NCBI RefSeq assembly: GCF_024763615.1
Contig: NC_077224.1
Location: 1,984,001-2,048,000 of the forward strand
DNA length: 64,000 nucleotides
Direction: 5' to 3'
Origin: Phlebotomus papatasi
Lineage: Eukaryota; Arthropoda; Insecta; Diptera; Psychodidae
The notes below the pieces were generated by a model, which was not told the DNA's origin, made no database searches, and worked only from the letters and a program-made list of their open reading frames with translations. The translations under genes were made by a program, and so were the position numbers. This document shows positions 44,330-56,239 of this stretch, one piece after another. Numbering within the stretch: position 1 is the stretch's first letter; each line of letters begins with the position of its first letter.

Positions 44330-45725
44330 TATTATACCGGCTGTTCAGACCTAAAGTTTAGTCATATGGTCAAACTTATCCAATTTCTTATAAGCCAATA
44401 TTTTTGGGAGTCCAAACTTGGTAAAAAATGTTATTTTGAATATTCACTAACGGCCTCTACACATTAGAGAAATTTATGTCCATATTGAAGCAAATTCCCT
44501 ACGCTTATGCAAGAGAAACTCTTCAATATGGACATAAATATCTCTAGTGTGTAGAGGCTATAACTTAGGAGTGATCAAATCAAACAGTTCCTGGAAAATG
44601 ATCCTTTAGATTTTGAAAAAAAAAAACTAAAATTATTTGTTATTGAGGATGTGTAGACACATTCGAGAACTAGGCTAAAGATCTAGTATGAAGCCAGTAT
44701 TGTAAAGTTTTCAAACTATTTTATTTTAATTTTTAAATATCCTAGAAAGACATAAGGTTTAGACCTAAGGTTTAGCCATACGGTCAAACATATTGAGTTT
44801 CTTTTTTTTACCAATATTTTTGGGAGTCTAACTGGTTTTAGTTCAGTTCCCGCAAGTCTCGAAATCCAATTTAACTGGTTCTTCAAAATCTTTTAGATCA
44901 TATACCCTTAATATTTATTCTGAAACTAAAATTTTCCCAAAAATCTTTTTTGATAAGAAATTAGAGAAATTAAGCCAAATGGTTAAACCTTGGGTGTAAA
45001 TCCCTTATTAGGATCTATAATCATTGATCCTAAAGTCCCAGTATATGATAATTCGAGACCGAATCTATTTGGGACTTTACATATATTTTTCAGACCTAGG
45101 ATTTAGTCATATGGCTTAACTTATACAATTTATTATAGGGCAAGATTTTTTGGAAAGTTTTGCCTTAACATTAGAAAGGTTTCAAACTGGGGGTTTAACC
45201 CAGTTCCCGAAGATGTAGAAATCCAATTTTAGTGGGTTTTCAAAATTTGATAGGCCATTTACTCTTAATAACTATTCTTAAATCAAGTTTTCTCAATTTT
45301 TTTGATAAGAAATTAGAAAAATTAAGCTCTATGATTAGGCCTTAGGTCTGAATCCTTATTAGATGTTAAGAAAACATAATGTATAACACGATTTTTGATC
45401 TGGTTTAGGGTTATTCGTTTCAAACCATAATACGACGTTTCGTAAGATTTTTTGTCCTATCCCTCTTATACGTCGGCGTCATATTGAGTTAATAAAGAAA
45501 TAAATCCAAACCTTATCCAAATTCATTTTGAACTTTCACTAACTCATGTGATCGAACCGTTCCTGGAAAATGACCCATTAGATTTTGAAAAAAAAAACAC
45601 TAACATTATTTTTAGTGAGGATTTAGACACATTCGGGACCTCTAGACGTCTAGTATGAAGCCTGTATGGCAATGCATTCAAACTGTTTTATTTTTACTTT
45701 TAAACATCCTAGAAAGACACTATGC
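44330..45725 (+). repeat. Diverged direct repeats with GACCTAAGGTTTAG words
   Basis: A segment of about 250-300 bp near 44430-44750 (CAGTTCCTGGAAAATGATCC and TCTAGTATGAAGCCAGTATT) recurs near 45520-45720. Shorter words CAGACCTAAAGTTTAGTCAT and CCAATATTTTTGGGAGTC recur near 44345, 44755 and 45090. A fragment also occurs at 59612-59880. Confidence 0.65.
44451..44560. mobile_element. TAA-flanked MITE (PIF/Harbinger-like), intact 110 bp
   Basis: Inverted ends CGGCCTCTACACATTAGAG and its partner TAGCCTCTACACACTAGAG, with TAA on each side (44448-44450 and 44561-44563). The duplicated host segment near 45540 (CACTAACTC) lacks it and is an empty site. The arms also carry TTATGTCCATATTGAAG and its inverse. 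This is the compact form of the 384-2525 composite. Confidence 0.85.
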
Positions 45726-46989
45726 TGAATTTTCGATTTTAGAAATCTTAGGCTTTCAATAATTCGTATTTCTATTATAATTTTATTATAATTTGTATTT
45801 GATTTTTTTTAACAGATTTAAATAGGTAAGGAATAAGGAATACTAAAAGAGTTTCCACAGATTGTCTTCAACTAAGGTGCTGAGCATACTAAAACCAGAT
45901 GAAGATCCGGTCAAGGTTTCGACTTTGTATGACCCATGTTTGAATTTTAAGACAAGCAACATTATGTGTTCTTAGAATAAGTCTTGAAGTGACATGGTTT
46001 ATACCGCTTCTACTGTTTAATACAGATCCTTATCTTTCTGTGGTGATTCGCAAACCGTAGGTAAATTAAGTTCTTAATTGAGAACCTAATTTTCGAATTA
46101 TGAGTTATAGATTTTTGATCTCTACATCTACATCTCTACATCTAAGGCTCGTATTAAGCCTTGCAGTTGTAAGATCTACGTCCTGAAAGGTTTATTATGA
46201 AAACTCGGAAAATAAGCCTAAAGGAAACCCTGAAGTAATCGAACTAAAAGTAAAGTTGTCACATGATTCCCATTAAACTTCCCACATCCAAGATACCTTT
46301 TCAATCCATTGCCCCTGTTGATCCCTAACGTATATATGAGGCCACTATTGGTCTGTCTCTCGATAATATTGAATCATTTGGGAATCTGGTATGGATGGTG
46401 TGAAATAAAAGAATTAATCAATCATGAATGTTTTCAGCATCATCAATTGACTCATGAAAAGATCCTCCAGTGGCACGTTTTATTGACAAAATTCCATCCC
46501 AACAACAGGCATCCGGGAGAGATAGAGAAGTGCCAAAGTGCCTGGGTTAGTTGACTGACTGACCACTACCGATTGCCAATGCATCACTTTACCACACACA
46601 CACATGCACACACACACACAGACAGACATGCTCCATTGAGAGGATGGAACATGGTCAGAATAGAATATCATGTGGTTCTCACCATCCTCACCATCTGTAC
46701 CATCTCTCTCCATTCAATGGGCAAGAGCCATATTTACGTATGCCGGAGCCAACATTAGATTACATACGTCTGATATTGGAAGGGCATCTCTTTGCTCTCT
46801 CTCTTTATGTCTCCCCCTGCGACCACCTCTTCATCCGCCCCCAAAACCCAACCCATTTGACTTCCCATCGACAGTTCACTGAAACTTTACCCTTCTCCAC
46901 CCCCCGCCCCCCCACAGGAGCCCACCCAGACCATATCTTTTGTTGGGATGTTGAATGTGGATAAAAGGCATAGAGCAGAACTAATAACT
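45726..46989. other. Mostly unique sequence with a CA microsatellite
   Basis: A CA-rich microsatellite lies at 46592-46628. From about 46640 to 46960 the sequence is C/T-rich and GC-richer than its surroundings; plus-strand ORFs there overlap in two frames, with no splice context or family likeness. It is possibly conserved non-coding sequence. Confidence 0.4.
46592..46628. repeat. CA microsatellite
   Basis: ACACACACACACATGCACAC-type run with one TG interruption, ending in GACAGACA. Confidence 0.85.
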
Positions 46990-47690
46990 GAGGAGCTCAT
47001 CGTGAAAAATGAATATCAAAAGTGGCAGAAAGAGAATTGGAAGTGAATTTTGTTAGCGAGGATTTTGAACATTTTTGAGTGTATTAGTGATTCTGTACAT
47101 TCCCTTCTCTAACGCTGTTCTGGACGATTAGTTGCCTCGCTGAGGCGATCTGGCACGATCGAAGGGGTAGAAAAAACACAACGTGGGGAAATAATTGTGC
47201 TTTGTATCCTTCACACTATGAAAGAGTGAAAGGGATGGGGAAAGATGTCTTTTTGCATTCATGATTCTAAAAATAGATCGAAATCAATTCTTCAAATTTC
47301 ACTCTCTGTCTGAGGTCAATATTTTTAATATTAAATATTAAATATTAAATATTAAAAATATTGACCTCAGACAGAGAGTGAAATTTGAAGAATTGATTTC
47401 GATCTATTTTTAGAATCATGAATGCAAAAAGACATCTTTCCCCATCCCTTTCACTCTTTCATAGTGTGAAGGATACAAAGCACAATTATTTCCCCACGTT
47501 GTGTTTTTTCTACCCCTTCGATCGTGCCAGATCGCCTCAGCGAGGCAACTAATCGTCCAGAACAGCGTTAGAGAAGGGAATGTACAGAATCACTAATACA
47601 CTCAAAAATGTTCAAAATCCTCGCTAACAAAATTCACTTCCAATTCTCTTTCTGCCACTTTTGATATTCATTTTTCACGATGAGCTCCTC
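46990..47690. repeat. Perfect 701-bp palindrome (343-bp arms, AT-rich loop)
   Basis: The arms 46990-47332 and 47348-47690 are exact reverse complements wherever compared, with constant coordinate sum 94680 and no indel. The outer tip is GAGGAGCTCATCG. The loop of about 15 bp lies in a TTAAATATTAAATATT run. AACTAAT occurs directly just outside both tips (46980 side and 47691 side), though a few bases separate it on the left. No ORF, transposon end or match elsewhere in the window was seen inside the arms. Confidence 0.9.
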
Positions 47691-47825
47691 AACTAATTCA
47701 GCAATTATCGCTGTCTATTTCCATTTTCGTGTGGTTGTGGTTTAGTGTGCTGAACACATTATTGGTCAACGTGAGGATGAGGTACGTGGGTAACTGAGGC
47801 TAATATAAAGGTACTATATGTGTAC

Positions 47826-48077
47826 ACACTGAGATAAATCCGAAAAAGTTAAAATAACATTCCGGAAATGTTAATTTTACCTTATTGATCCAAAATCGGT
47901 GTAAATATTACCCTTTTCAGGTGTATTGGGGGTTAAAGTTACACTTTTTCATGTTAATTTTACCCTTAAAAAGTTGTAAAATTAACATTAAAAAATGTTA
48001 ATATATTTCTACACTTAAAAAGTGTTAAAGTTATGAGGAAAAAAAGTTAATCGCACCCTCTTTTTTTTTCTCAGTGT
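47826..48077 (-). mobile_element. MITE, AGAGGGTGC family, copy 3 (inverted)
   Basis: The left end is CACTGAGATAAATCCGAAAA, and the right end CACCCTCTTTTTTTTTCTCA with GTG. The interior is the reverse complement of the 31822 and 39507 copies. TA precedes CACACTGAG and follows the right end, a possible TA duplication. Confidence 0.75.
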
Positions 48078-48191
48078 ACTTAAAGAAAAATCAATGCTTA
48101 GCAGCTACACAAAATAAGTGTTGCTTTAAAGCTCATTTCTCCCTCAATTCTGAAATTAATCTTTAAGAGTTTAATCTTTTTTACCACTGTA

Positions 48192-49495
48192 CAGTGGGGC
48201 CACTCCATACAAATTGCGGCCAAAAACCCTAATTCTGAGGCAAGAAGGTCATATATAGGTAATTTGGGGTCCCAGGATTTATTTTTGACCATAAAAATTT
48301 AAAAAAAAAACATAGGGGAAAGGGGGGTAACATGTACACAGGGCGCACGAACACCAACAAATCATATTTAGTAAGGCAAACGGTTAGAGATAGAGACATG
48401 GAATCTTCGAAGGACTCCCCATAAGGCGACCCAAGGACTGTTATGGTACCTTCGATTTTCCCCCAAAACCATGTATTTTTGTGATTGCTCGAAAACGTAT
48501 GTTACGATTTTTTTTTAAAATTTTTGGATATGTTTTAGAGATTACCCAGACGGACATTTCGCCGTTAAACGACAATACCGTTGAGCAATTCCCAATAACG
48601 GTTTTTCAAGGTCAAAGGGTAAAAAGACCCTAGAGAGCATATTTTTCAACCGAATGGTATCATGCTTGGGCTTTTTGGAAAGGCCTTGGAATTCATGATA
48701 AGCCTGAACCGACTCCAATCGGTTATGAACTAGTAATAAACCGATTCATAACCGATAAGTAATTTTGGTCCAAAAATTAATTTTATTACTCTTAAACTAT
48801 ATTTTGAGGGATCTTTTGAGTGATTTATGAATCGGTTCATTACCGGTTCATAACCGATTAAAACCGCTTCAGACTTGTCAAAAATTCCAAAACCTTTCTG
48901 ACGAGTCCAAACATGATACCATGCGGTAAAGAAATACGCTCTCTAGGACTTTTTTAAACTTCTATACTTTGAAAAAGCGTTATTAGAAGTAATTCTTATG
49001 CACATATATAATCCTAAAATAATCTCTAAAACATACTAATCTTAAACAATCTCTAAAGCATAAAAAAGCTTTTCAGAATAGCGGCAAGTAGCGGCTTCAT
49101 AAGTAGAACCTTTGATGAATCTTAAGAATTTGAAATTTATTTCAAGTAATACGCATTATATGAATCGAAGTCCTGGTAAATCCTTATGAGGACAATTTGA
49201 AATGGTCAGTTTGCATTCAGTGATATGTCTTCTGAATAAAAATGGCATAAGTTCTTTAGAAAGGTACACTTGGCAATATCAATTAGAGTCCATGAAAACG
49301 TCGCTAAAAAGTCAAAAATGACGAAAAAATTTATAAAAAGGTGACTTTAAGAATCTCTATAGGCCACAATTTTTGACCGATATTAATGAAAATTTGGAGA
49401 AATGTTCTTCATTTATCGCTAAATGAAATAAACATAATTTTGGTTCTATTAAAAATGGTTGAAAAAATAGGTTTTGGCCGTCTTGGCCCTACTGT
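48192..49495. mobile_element. Element with CAGTGGGGCCA ends (mariner-like), worn
   Basis: The left CAGTGGGGCCACTCC and right inverted CAGTAGGGCCAAGAC termini suggest a Tc1/mariner-type element of about 1.3 kb. A related start, CAGTGGGGCAGAAT, occurs near 834. The interior holds an inverted repeat with ACCGATTC words (48650-48925) but no transposase frame. Confidence 0.5.
48650..48925. repeat. Inverted repeat with ACCGATTCATAACCG words
   Basis: The left arm GGTATCATGCTTGGGCTTTT and the right arm ending GTCCAAACATGATACC pair, and AACCGATTCATAACCGATAA pairs with TTACCGGTTCATAACCG-type words. Related to 16340-16515. Confidence 0.55.
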
Positions 49496-50650
49496 GCACT
49501 GCTATTTTATCGCATTAAAATGTATAATTATAGCATGCCTAAGGGTATATCCAAAGCTTGTTTTTACACTTGCATGTGTAAAAGCTACACATGAAATTTA
49601 AATTTTCGTGATTTTTTGTATACTATCAATTGGAAAAGGTACTTTAAGAATATTCACTTCAAAACATGTCCCCAAAAACCTATTTTCCTCAGTGTACAAA
49701 GTTAGATCTTGTGTATTTTCCAGGGTATAAAATGGCATGTAATATAACGATCATTTGGTCAATTGTGTCTATCTTCCTTTTCTCTTCCTATAAACCATGA
49801 TTACTCAGTTATATTTTTCCATACTGCATGGTCCAAAAAGCATAATTGAATGTGTCATGTTTAGTTCGTGCGAAGAACACATGAGAGACATGGTAATAAT
49901 TTATGAAAATTTTTAATTAAATTTCCGAAAAGCCTGAGAGAAGAGTTTGTTAACACGTGAGAAACTTTCCCTTCCATAATATTAATTTACTGAAAAATCT
50001 GCCCATTCTACAAAATATTCATCACTCTTGTTTATTGTTACGATATACAATCGAGTCAAAGTTATCATTATGGGTAGCAGGCAATATGTGTTGACTATTA
50101 AATAGCCCTCGAGGCGATATTATCGCATTCACCTCAACTTATAGAGCAACAATCTGCCGAGCTGAGCTGCCGTTTTGTCGGATGAATTCCATGAAATTAC
50201 CATATTTGTTGGCTGCTTGAAGTCACTTCACTGTAACCAACGAGCCAATTACCGAGACGTTCGCAATTCTTTTGCTCTCGGTGCCTTTTTGCACCCAAAG
50301 AACATTCCCCCCATTTTATTTTATGCTACAGCTATACAACATCCATTCTTTCAGCATCTCTCTTGGCCATTTGTACTTGAACAAGTAGCTAACATTTATT
50401 CAAAAAAGAAAAAATTGCAAAGAGAATGAGGATTGAATTTTGCACGCAATCTCTGACATAATATGAATTTTGAATTAAAATAAATTTCTCTATTCACCTT
50501 CAATGGTATAAGCAATGAGCAAAAAAGGAGAAAAGAACTTTCAGGGGATAATAAGTACCTTTGCGAATGAAAAACTAAGAAAACGGTTCAAGCCGTTAAA
50601 TTCAAATATTTTGAATGTGACGTTTGGCATTGTCAGTAGACAGAAAATAT
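49496..50650. other. Mostly unique non-coding sequence
   Basis: No transposon recognised. The 50110-50300 part is GC-richer and unique in look (CGAGGCGATATTATCGC). The 84-aa plus-strand ORF at 50175 has no support. Confidence 0.35.
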
Positions 50651-51418
50651 CCGTCAAACAATTTCGTCAGATATCTTTAAGGTTTCTGCAGAAAATATCT
50701 ACACATCTGCAGAAAATCTGCCGATAAATCTGTAGATATTCCTACGAATTTTATTTGGGCTTGGGACAAAATTCGTCAGAAATTTTTGCAGATTCTCTGA
50801 CGAATCCTGGTGCATACTTTGACGAATTTCTGTAGATATTTTGCCGATTTTTTGTAGATTTTTCTACATTCCAGACTTTCCAGACAGCTGTGTCAGAAAA
50901 GATGGAATATTTTTCACTGAAGTTTGCACAATTCAATAGAGTTATTCTTGGTGATATCACAGTGTTTATATAAAATAAAAAAATCTGCGAAGTCGTGTTA
51001 TAAGTAGAGAATAGTGAAGTGATAACTTCAAACACAGTGTCGACCTAAATTTCGTGTTTTTGTATCATTCGATTGGCGATTTTTAAGAAATTAGTATTTT
51101 TTCGCATTTTTTATTTATCTAAAATATTTAATCGGTAATACTTGTTAAGCAGAGCATACCATTTTCTTTGTAACTTCTACAGTTTCTTGATAAATCAACA
51201 ATATTTTTGTTGAGACAATGGAGACTATGCAGATTTCCAATGCAGAAATTCTGCCGAGAATCTGCAGATTTTTGGAAGAATTTCTGCCGAAAATCTACAG
51301 ATTTTCAACGTAGAAATTCTGCCGAAAATCTACAGATTTTCTCTGAATGTACTAGAGTATACCATTACAATTCAAAAAACTTGTGAGTAAAATCGGCATG
51401 TAGAGCAATGATTTGACG
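50651..51418 (-). mobile_element. MITE with CCCGTCAAAT-type ends, copy D
   Basis: The left CCGTCAAACAATTTCGTCAG and right AGAGCAATGATTTGACG ends match the family at 2625 and 3343 in reverse orientation. It is about 768 bp, somewhat diverged, and contains duplicated CTGCCGAAAATCTACAGATT units near 51250-51340. Confidence 0.75.
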
Positions 51419-51441
51419 ACTATGCAATCTTATCATTCACA

Positions 51442-51861
51442 TTTAGGATAAATTAAGCTAATTCAAAACCTGCTCCAAATGGAAATTTTTCGCTACTCCA
51501 AATGGAAACGTCACTGTTTTCATGATAAATACAATACTAAATTATTATATTTATATATTTTCTATACCTCAGTTTCATTATCAAGTTAATTTTGCTCCAA
51601 ATAAAGCGAAAATCCATTCATATTCACAAATTTTAATTTGGTAATTTCTCAGAAAAAATAAAGTTTACCTTTTCACCATCGAATTTTTCATCGATTGACA
51701 ATGTTTTCCAATTAAAAACACAAAGGAATCAAATTATAAAACTAATGCATTAAAAATATACAAATAAAAATGAAGTTCTGAATTTATCAAGATAAAAAGC
51801 CCTGTCCAAATTGTACCATGGTTCAACCTGTATGTCCAACTTGTACCACTTCACCCTAATA
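51442..51861 (-). mobile_element. Partial relative of the 20453 element
   Basis: Starts TTAGGATAAATTAAGCTAAT and continues with CTGCTCCAAATGGAAATTTT, the reverse complement of the 21200-21562 end. The right border near TTCACCCTAATAATG is uncertain. Confidence 0.55.
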
Positions 51862-52440
51862 ATGTTTTTTTTTCAGAAAAGATTTTTCAAATCGTCAAAG
51901 TTAGGGAAGAAAATTGTGGGAGGGAACACTGTCAAGAAAACAAAGAAACATTATACCTTATTGAAATGCGTTCATTTTAGAATTGATCAACCCTTTTGAA
52001 AAAGTTTTCCAATAATAAGAATGTTTGCAAATGTTCTTTCGTATTTTGCCGCAACATTTATTCAATTCACACGTATTCTAAGGATCTCAATGGTGGTAAA
52101 TACAATTGTGTTATATAGTCAATAATAAATGTTATGTATATATATGTATTTATTGGTGTTTCAAAGCAATTTAACAACTTGTGGCATTAAACAAGCAATA
52201 ATGATGCCGCCATTGGCCGCCGTTTTCTACATTTATTTAATACTATTTTCCCTTCATCTGCTATTTCTTCTGACTCTCCAAACCACAAAACAGTATTTGC
52301 CCACAATTTTACTATCATCACATTAATATCTATCCAATTTTTTAGTTCATTGCATGCTTCCTTTAGCATCCCTCTCTTTTTTTCTCACCAACTCATTAAT
52401 GTAAAGTACTTATTCGATTGTAAAATTTACAATGTATGTA
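51862..52440. other. Unique AT-rich sequence
   Basis: No feature recognised. Small ORFs on both strands overlap and are not supported. Confidence 0.35.
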
Positions 52441-52628
52441 GGGTAAGTGCACCAAATTTCGGACGGCTTGCAATTCCGGCCACTTTTTTTGTTCCTTGAA
52501 TTTGCATGAATTTTTATTTTTGCATAATCTATGATGTGAAAAAGAGATTGGAAGAACTCCCGAAGGGCAAAGAAGTATGAGAATGAAGGTGGACGAAATA
52601 GGCCACAAATGCTATGTCTACATTTTTA

Positions 52629-53508
52629 GGGAGACCGGGGCAGATTAGCCACATATAGTATTAGATAGTGGTATCTTATAGTTTGCCTTAAAAGAAATAT
52701 TGAAGAAACCACTCTTTATTCTAAATATTCTTCCCTTACTATTCATCTCTGATAAAAATTGCTCGTAAAAGTTTTGTAAAATCTCGTTGCCCCATATAGA
52801 AAAGTAACGAGATGTTTGGCTACCCCTGTCGCCATAGGGGATTTTTGTAAAATCTTTTCATTTTCAACAAGATATTTTGTTGATACCGGATACTGCATAT
52901 TTTTTACTAATAATATATAAAATCTTGTAAAAGTTTTGTCAGTATTTTTTTTATTTACCAAAAAATGATGATTTTGTAGTCGGAAATGGTCTCTAAAGTC
53001 CTATTTAACCATTTCCTGCAGACAGCATACCGGCGTATAATTGCTATATTATAATAAAAAGCATGAAAATCGTGATTATTATATCCAAAAAATTGATAAA
53101 CAATTTGACAGAAAATATTCCAAGACCATTTTGAGAGAAAGGGATAAAAATGAAAGAGAAAACAATATATTTTGCAACGCCATCTATTGAGAAATTGCCA
53201 TGAAAACCAGATTTTGAGAAAACTTTTACAAGAATTTTGTTAATTAATTTCGGTGGATTTGGTTTTAACAGGAAATCTTGTTGAAAATGAAAAGATTTTA
53301 CGAAAATCTCTATGGCAACAGGGGTAGCCAAATATCTTGTTAGTTTTCCATATAAATTGACTTATTTTACAAATTTTTTACGAGATTATTTACGAGATAT
53401 TTTTTTTTCGAAGATTGAGATATTTATCAACCTCATACAAACATTTTTTGTACAAATTATATGCAATCAAAAATTTCATTTGGTGGCTAATTCTACCCCG
53501 GTCTCCCC
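52629..53508. mobile_element. Nested element with GGGAGACCGGGG ends
   Basis: Inverted ends GGGAGACCGGGGCAGATTAG and GGGAGACCGGGGTAGAATTA. Long diverged subterminal arms pair (CTTTTCATTTTCAACAAGAT with TCTTGTTGAAAATGAAAAGA). It is 880 bp and non-coding; small ORFs inside are by-products. Confidence 0.8.
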
Positions 53509-53589
53509 AATTCATTTTAAAATGTATTAAGAATTATTTTAGAGGAGAGACGATAAACTGTCTACAAGATTCTAAGCAACACTTCTTAA

Positions 53590-53998
53590 CGGCGTTATCA
53601 CACTTGCACATTAAAATTTTAATGTGATTCACATTAATTGTCGTTTTTGAGCGTCCAAAATATGTTATTTCTGTCTTTGAGTCACTTAATATTTGGAGTT
53701 TTTCTATTTATTGATAAAGAAGTGGACTTGGCCTGCAAAAAATAAGTTTAAATTTATCTAAAGCATAAATATTTTTCACATTAAAAAATTAAAGAGAAAA
53801 TTGCATTAATTTTTCGCATTAATGCTATAAATCAATTTATACCAAATTTTGCGGGCCAAGTCTACCTTTTTATCAACAAATAGATCAAATTTTGAATATA
53901 AAATGATTCAAACACACAAATCACACATTTGGACTCTCACCAGCGACAATTAATGTAAATCATATTAAAATTTTAATGTATAAGTGTGATAACACAGT
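53590..53998. mobile_element. Nested element with GTTATCACACTT ends
   Basis: Inverted ends of about 50 bp start with GTTATCACACTT and continue with ACATTAAAATTTTAATGTGA and TTAATTGTCG. About 400 bp. The border bases are uncertain by a few positions. The interior also contains GGCCTGCAAAAAATAAG and its inverse. Confidence 0.75.
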
Positions 53999-54102
53999 AA
54001 GAAAAAGTAATATAAAATTCAATTTGTATTAAATATGTTACATTTGAAACTTGAAACTTTGGCGCTTGCATGCAACTATGCCGAAAATTGGCACACTTAC
54101 CC

Positions 54103-55639
54103 TATAACAGCATAAAATGATAATAAAGATACAATAAATCCCAAAATGGTCTAAGAATTAAACAGAAATGAGGCAATAAAGAGTTGAAGAAATAATAAAA
54201 TGCCCACATAAAAAGTGAATTAAACCATCAATTGCCTTATTTTAACTTCTCTATTTAGTTAATTTAAATGCATGTTTGTAAATTGATTGAGCTGAGGGCA
54301 TGCAATTGCTGTAATCGACTGCAATTGCTGCAGAGATGCACCACACTGCAAGGGATTGCTGTATGACCAATAGCACAACATGTACAACACCTTCCATATT
54401 AGAAATCAATATGCAATTCACACAACTCCCATATAGCCAAACTGGTTAGATTTTCCAGTAGTCTGTTATCATAAATAACACGTTGTCAATTAATTTAATT
54501 GTGATTTTCATCACATGAAAGCCAATCACTAATGAAATTCATGACCGATCGCAATGCTCACGATCGAGAAAATCAACCTACCCACATTATTTACGATGAT
54601 CGTGATTATTTATATTGCCGCAGACAGCATTTGCTCTTATTTATTTATTTACTTTTTTTAACACAACAAAGTGTCGCAATTTTGTTCAACATTTAATTCA
54701 CGCTTTGGTGGCAATCAATTCAGAAAATCTACTCGGCACACAATAAATTTTCATTTAAAACAATTCATTGCAAATAGTGTGAGGTATAATTAAAAAAAAA
54801 ATACACCACACTTTTAGCTTCACACCAGAGATCACTATCTCTTGATAAATAAACACGAATTGTGGTTTAAAAAATTGCCTCTACAGCAACATATTAATCA
54901 ATTAACACAATAGACTGTTAGTACTTTTTTTGTTCGAAATGTGCACACCCCTCTTGAATTAAGTCACTGAATAAAGTCAAATTAGAGTTATTTAACCGTA
55001 CAGACAATTTATTTCACGGCAGATTACACGAGATTTGCAACATTTCCAACTTAACGTGCAATATTTTATTCTCAAAGCGTCATTTTACGAGATAATACCA
55101 TCGATATGGATAGTTTAATTGAACTTATAATTGTGAGCTAAACTTGTTAGTAGAATACTCATTTTTTTTTTAAATCGTGCAGACTAGTTTTTTTTTCCTA
55201 GCATATAAATACTGAATAAATAATTAAGTTGAAAGTCGTAAATTTGAGAAAAAAATGAGCTGAGAATTGTATAAAGTGAACAAATTATTTTAAATGTATA
55301 CCCACGTAGCATAATAAAAACAACGTAATTCTTTCCTAAGTAAACAGTTAGAGTTTGATTTATTAGCAAATATGCAAAATAGACCACGCCCATTTGCATA
55401 ATAAATGTAAAGCAGTCTTCAGACTTCAGATTTACTCAAGTTTCCGTAAATCTGCAATTTTCGAAATACAACTAGAGGAAAATTGTGCAGCTTCGTAGGT
55501 AAAACAGATGTCCAAGATTTAAGATTTTTTACTGAATGCCACAGAAACCAAATCAAGTATATCACTATGTTAAAAAATCTCATATTTATTAGGTTCTTGC
55601 AGTAAAATGAAAATTTAGTGACGATTTTTACAAAGTTGC
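54103..55639. other. Unique non-coding sequence
   Basis: No transposon ends found. The 54280-54620 part, with repeated CAATTGCTG words near 54304-54330 and CGATCGCAATGCTCACGATC near 54546, looks conserved-like but has no ORF. AT-rich elsewhere. Confidence 0.35.
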
Positions 55640-56200
55640 CTTGATTTGCTCAGCTTCGTAAAAACTTTTCCCACCTATGTAGGCCTCATTTTCTCCGGAA
55701 ATATTACACCGGACACAAAAAATTGTGCATCATTGCCAGATGGAACTTTCATCTACTTGTTTTCACCGTTAGTAAAAGGTATCACTTTGTTTTTACGCTT
55801 GGAATCTAGGCAAAACCGTTTTTGCCGTTTTTTGATACTTGGGTGCCTATATATCCGATTCTGCTGAACCGATTTATTTCTTAATATGGGAACATTTGTT
55901 CTCCTTTATATGCCCGATAATCCTTTGGACAGATGGAGTTCGTACAACTGACACCAGGGGCGCTGTAGTCTCATATATGTCAGAAAACATAGAAAAAATC
56001 GAGCTTTTTAGCAAAAATAGGATTGTCCATAACAATCTGTTTAGTGGGTTTGATGGAGAATTTTATTAGCTAGATTTTCACCCATATACAACTTTTCACT
56101 CAGATTGTTTTTTAACCTCGAAATTGAGGTTCAAACGAAAATCGAACACAATATCTTGAAGGACAAGTTCCACAAATGGATCGTGCTAGAATAAAAAAAT
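55640..56200. repeat. Diverged partial copy of the 35708-37504 element
   Basis: Shared words in the same order: GCTGAACCGATTT, CACCAGGGGCGCTGTAGTC (against ACCAGGGGCGCCACAGTC), and CACCCATATACAACTTTTCA with CTCAGA. The borders are not definable by eye. Confidence 0.5.
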
Positions 56201-56239
56201 CGTTATATTGTTTTTCCTCTATAAAATCAACTCTTGAAT

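Larger units (their letters stand above)
52441..54102. mobile_element. TA-flanked MITE with GGGTAAGT ends, split by two insertions
   Basis: The left GGGTAAGTGCACCAAATTTC and right inverted GGGTAAGTGTGCCAATTTTC ends are flanked by TA. Compared with the intact copy at 34961-35385, the sequence breaks at CTACATTTTTA and resumes at ATTCATTTTAAAATGTATTA after 53508, and breaks again at CACTTCTTAA near 53589, resuming near 53999. The two gaps are the elements below. Confidence 0.85.

Noticed and set aside
46644..46964. 106-aa plus-strand ORF in GC-richer sequence
   Set aside because: Overlapping ORFs in another frame, a CA microsatellite at its start, no family resemblance and no splice sites that chain it.
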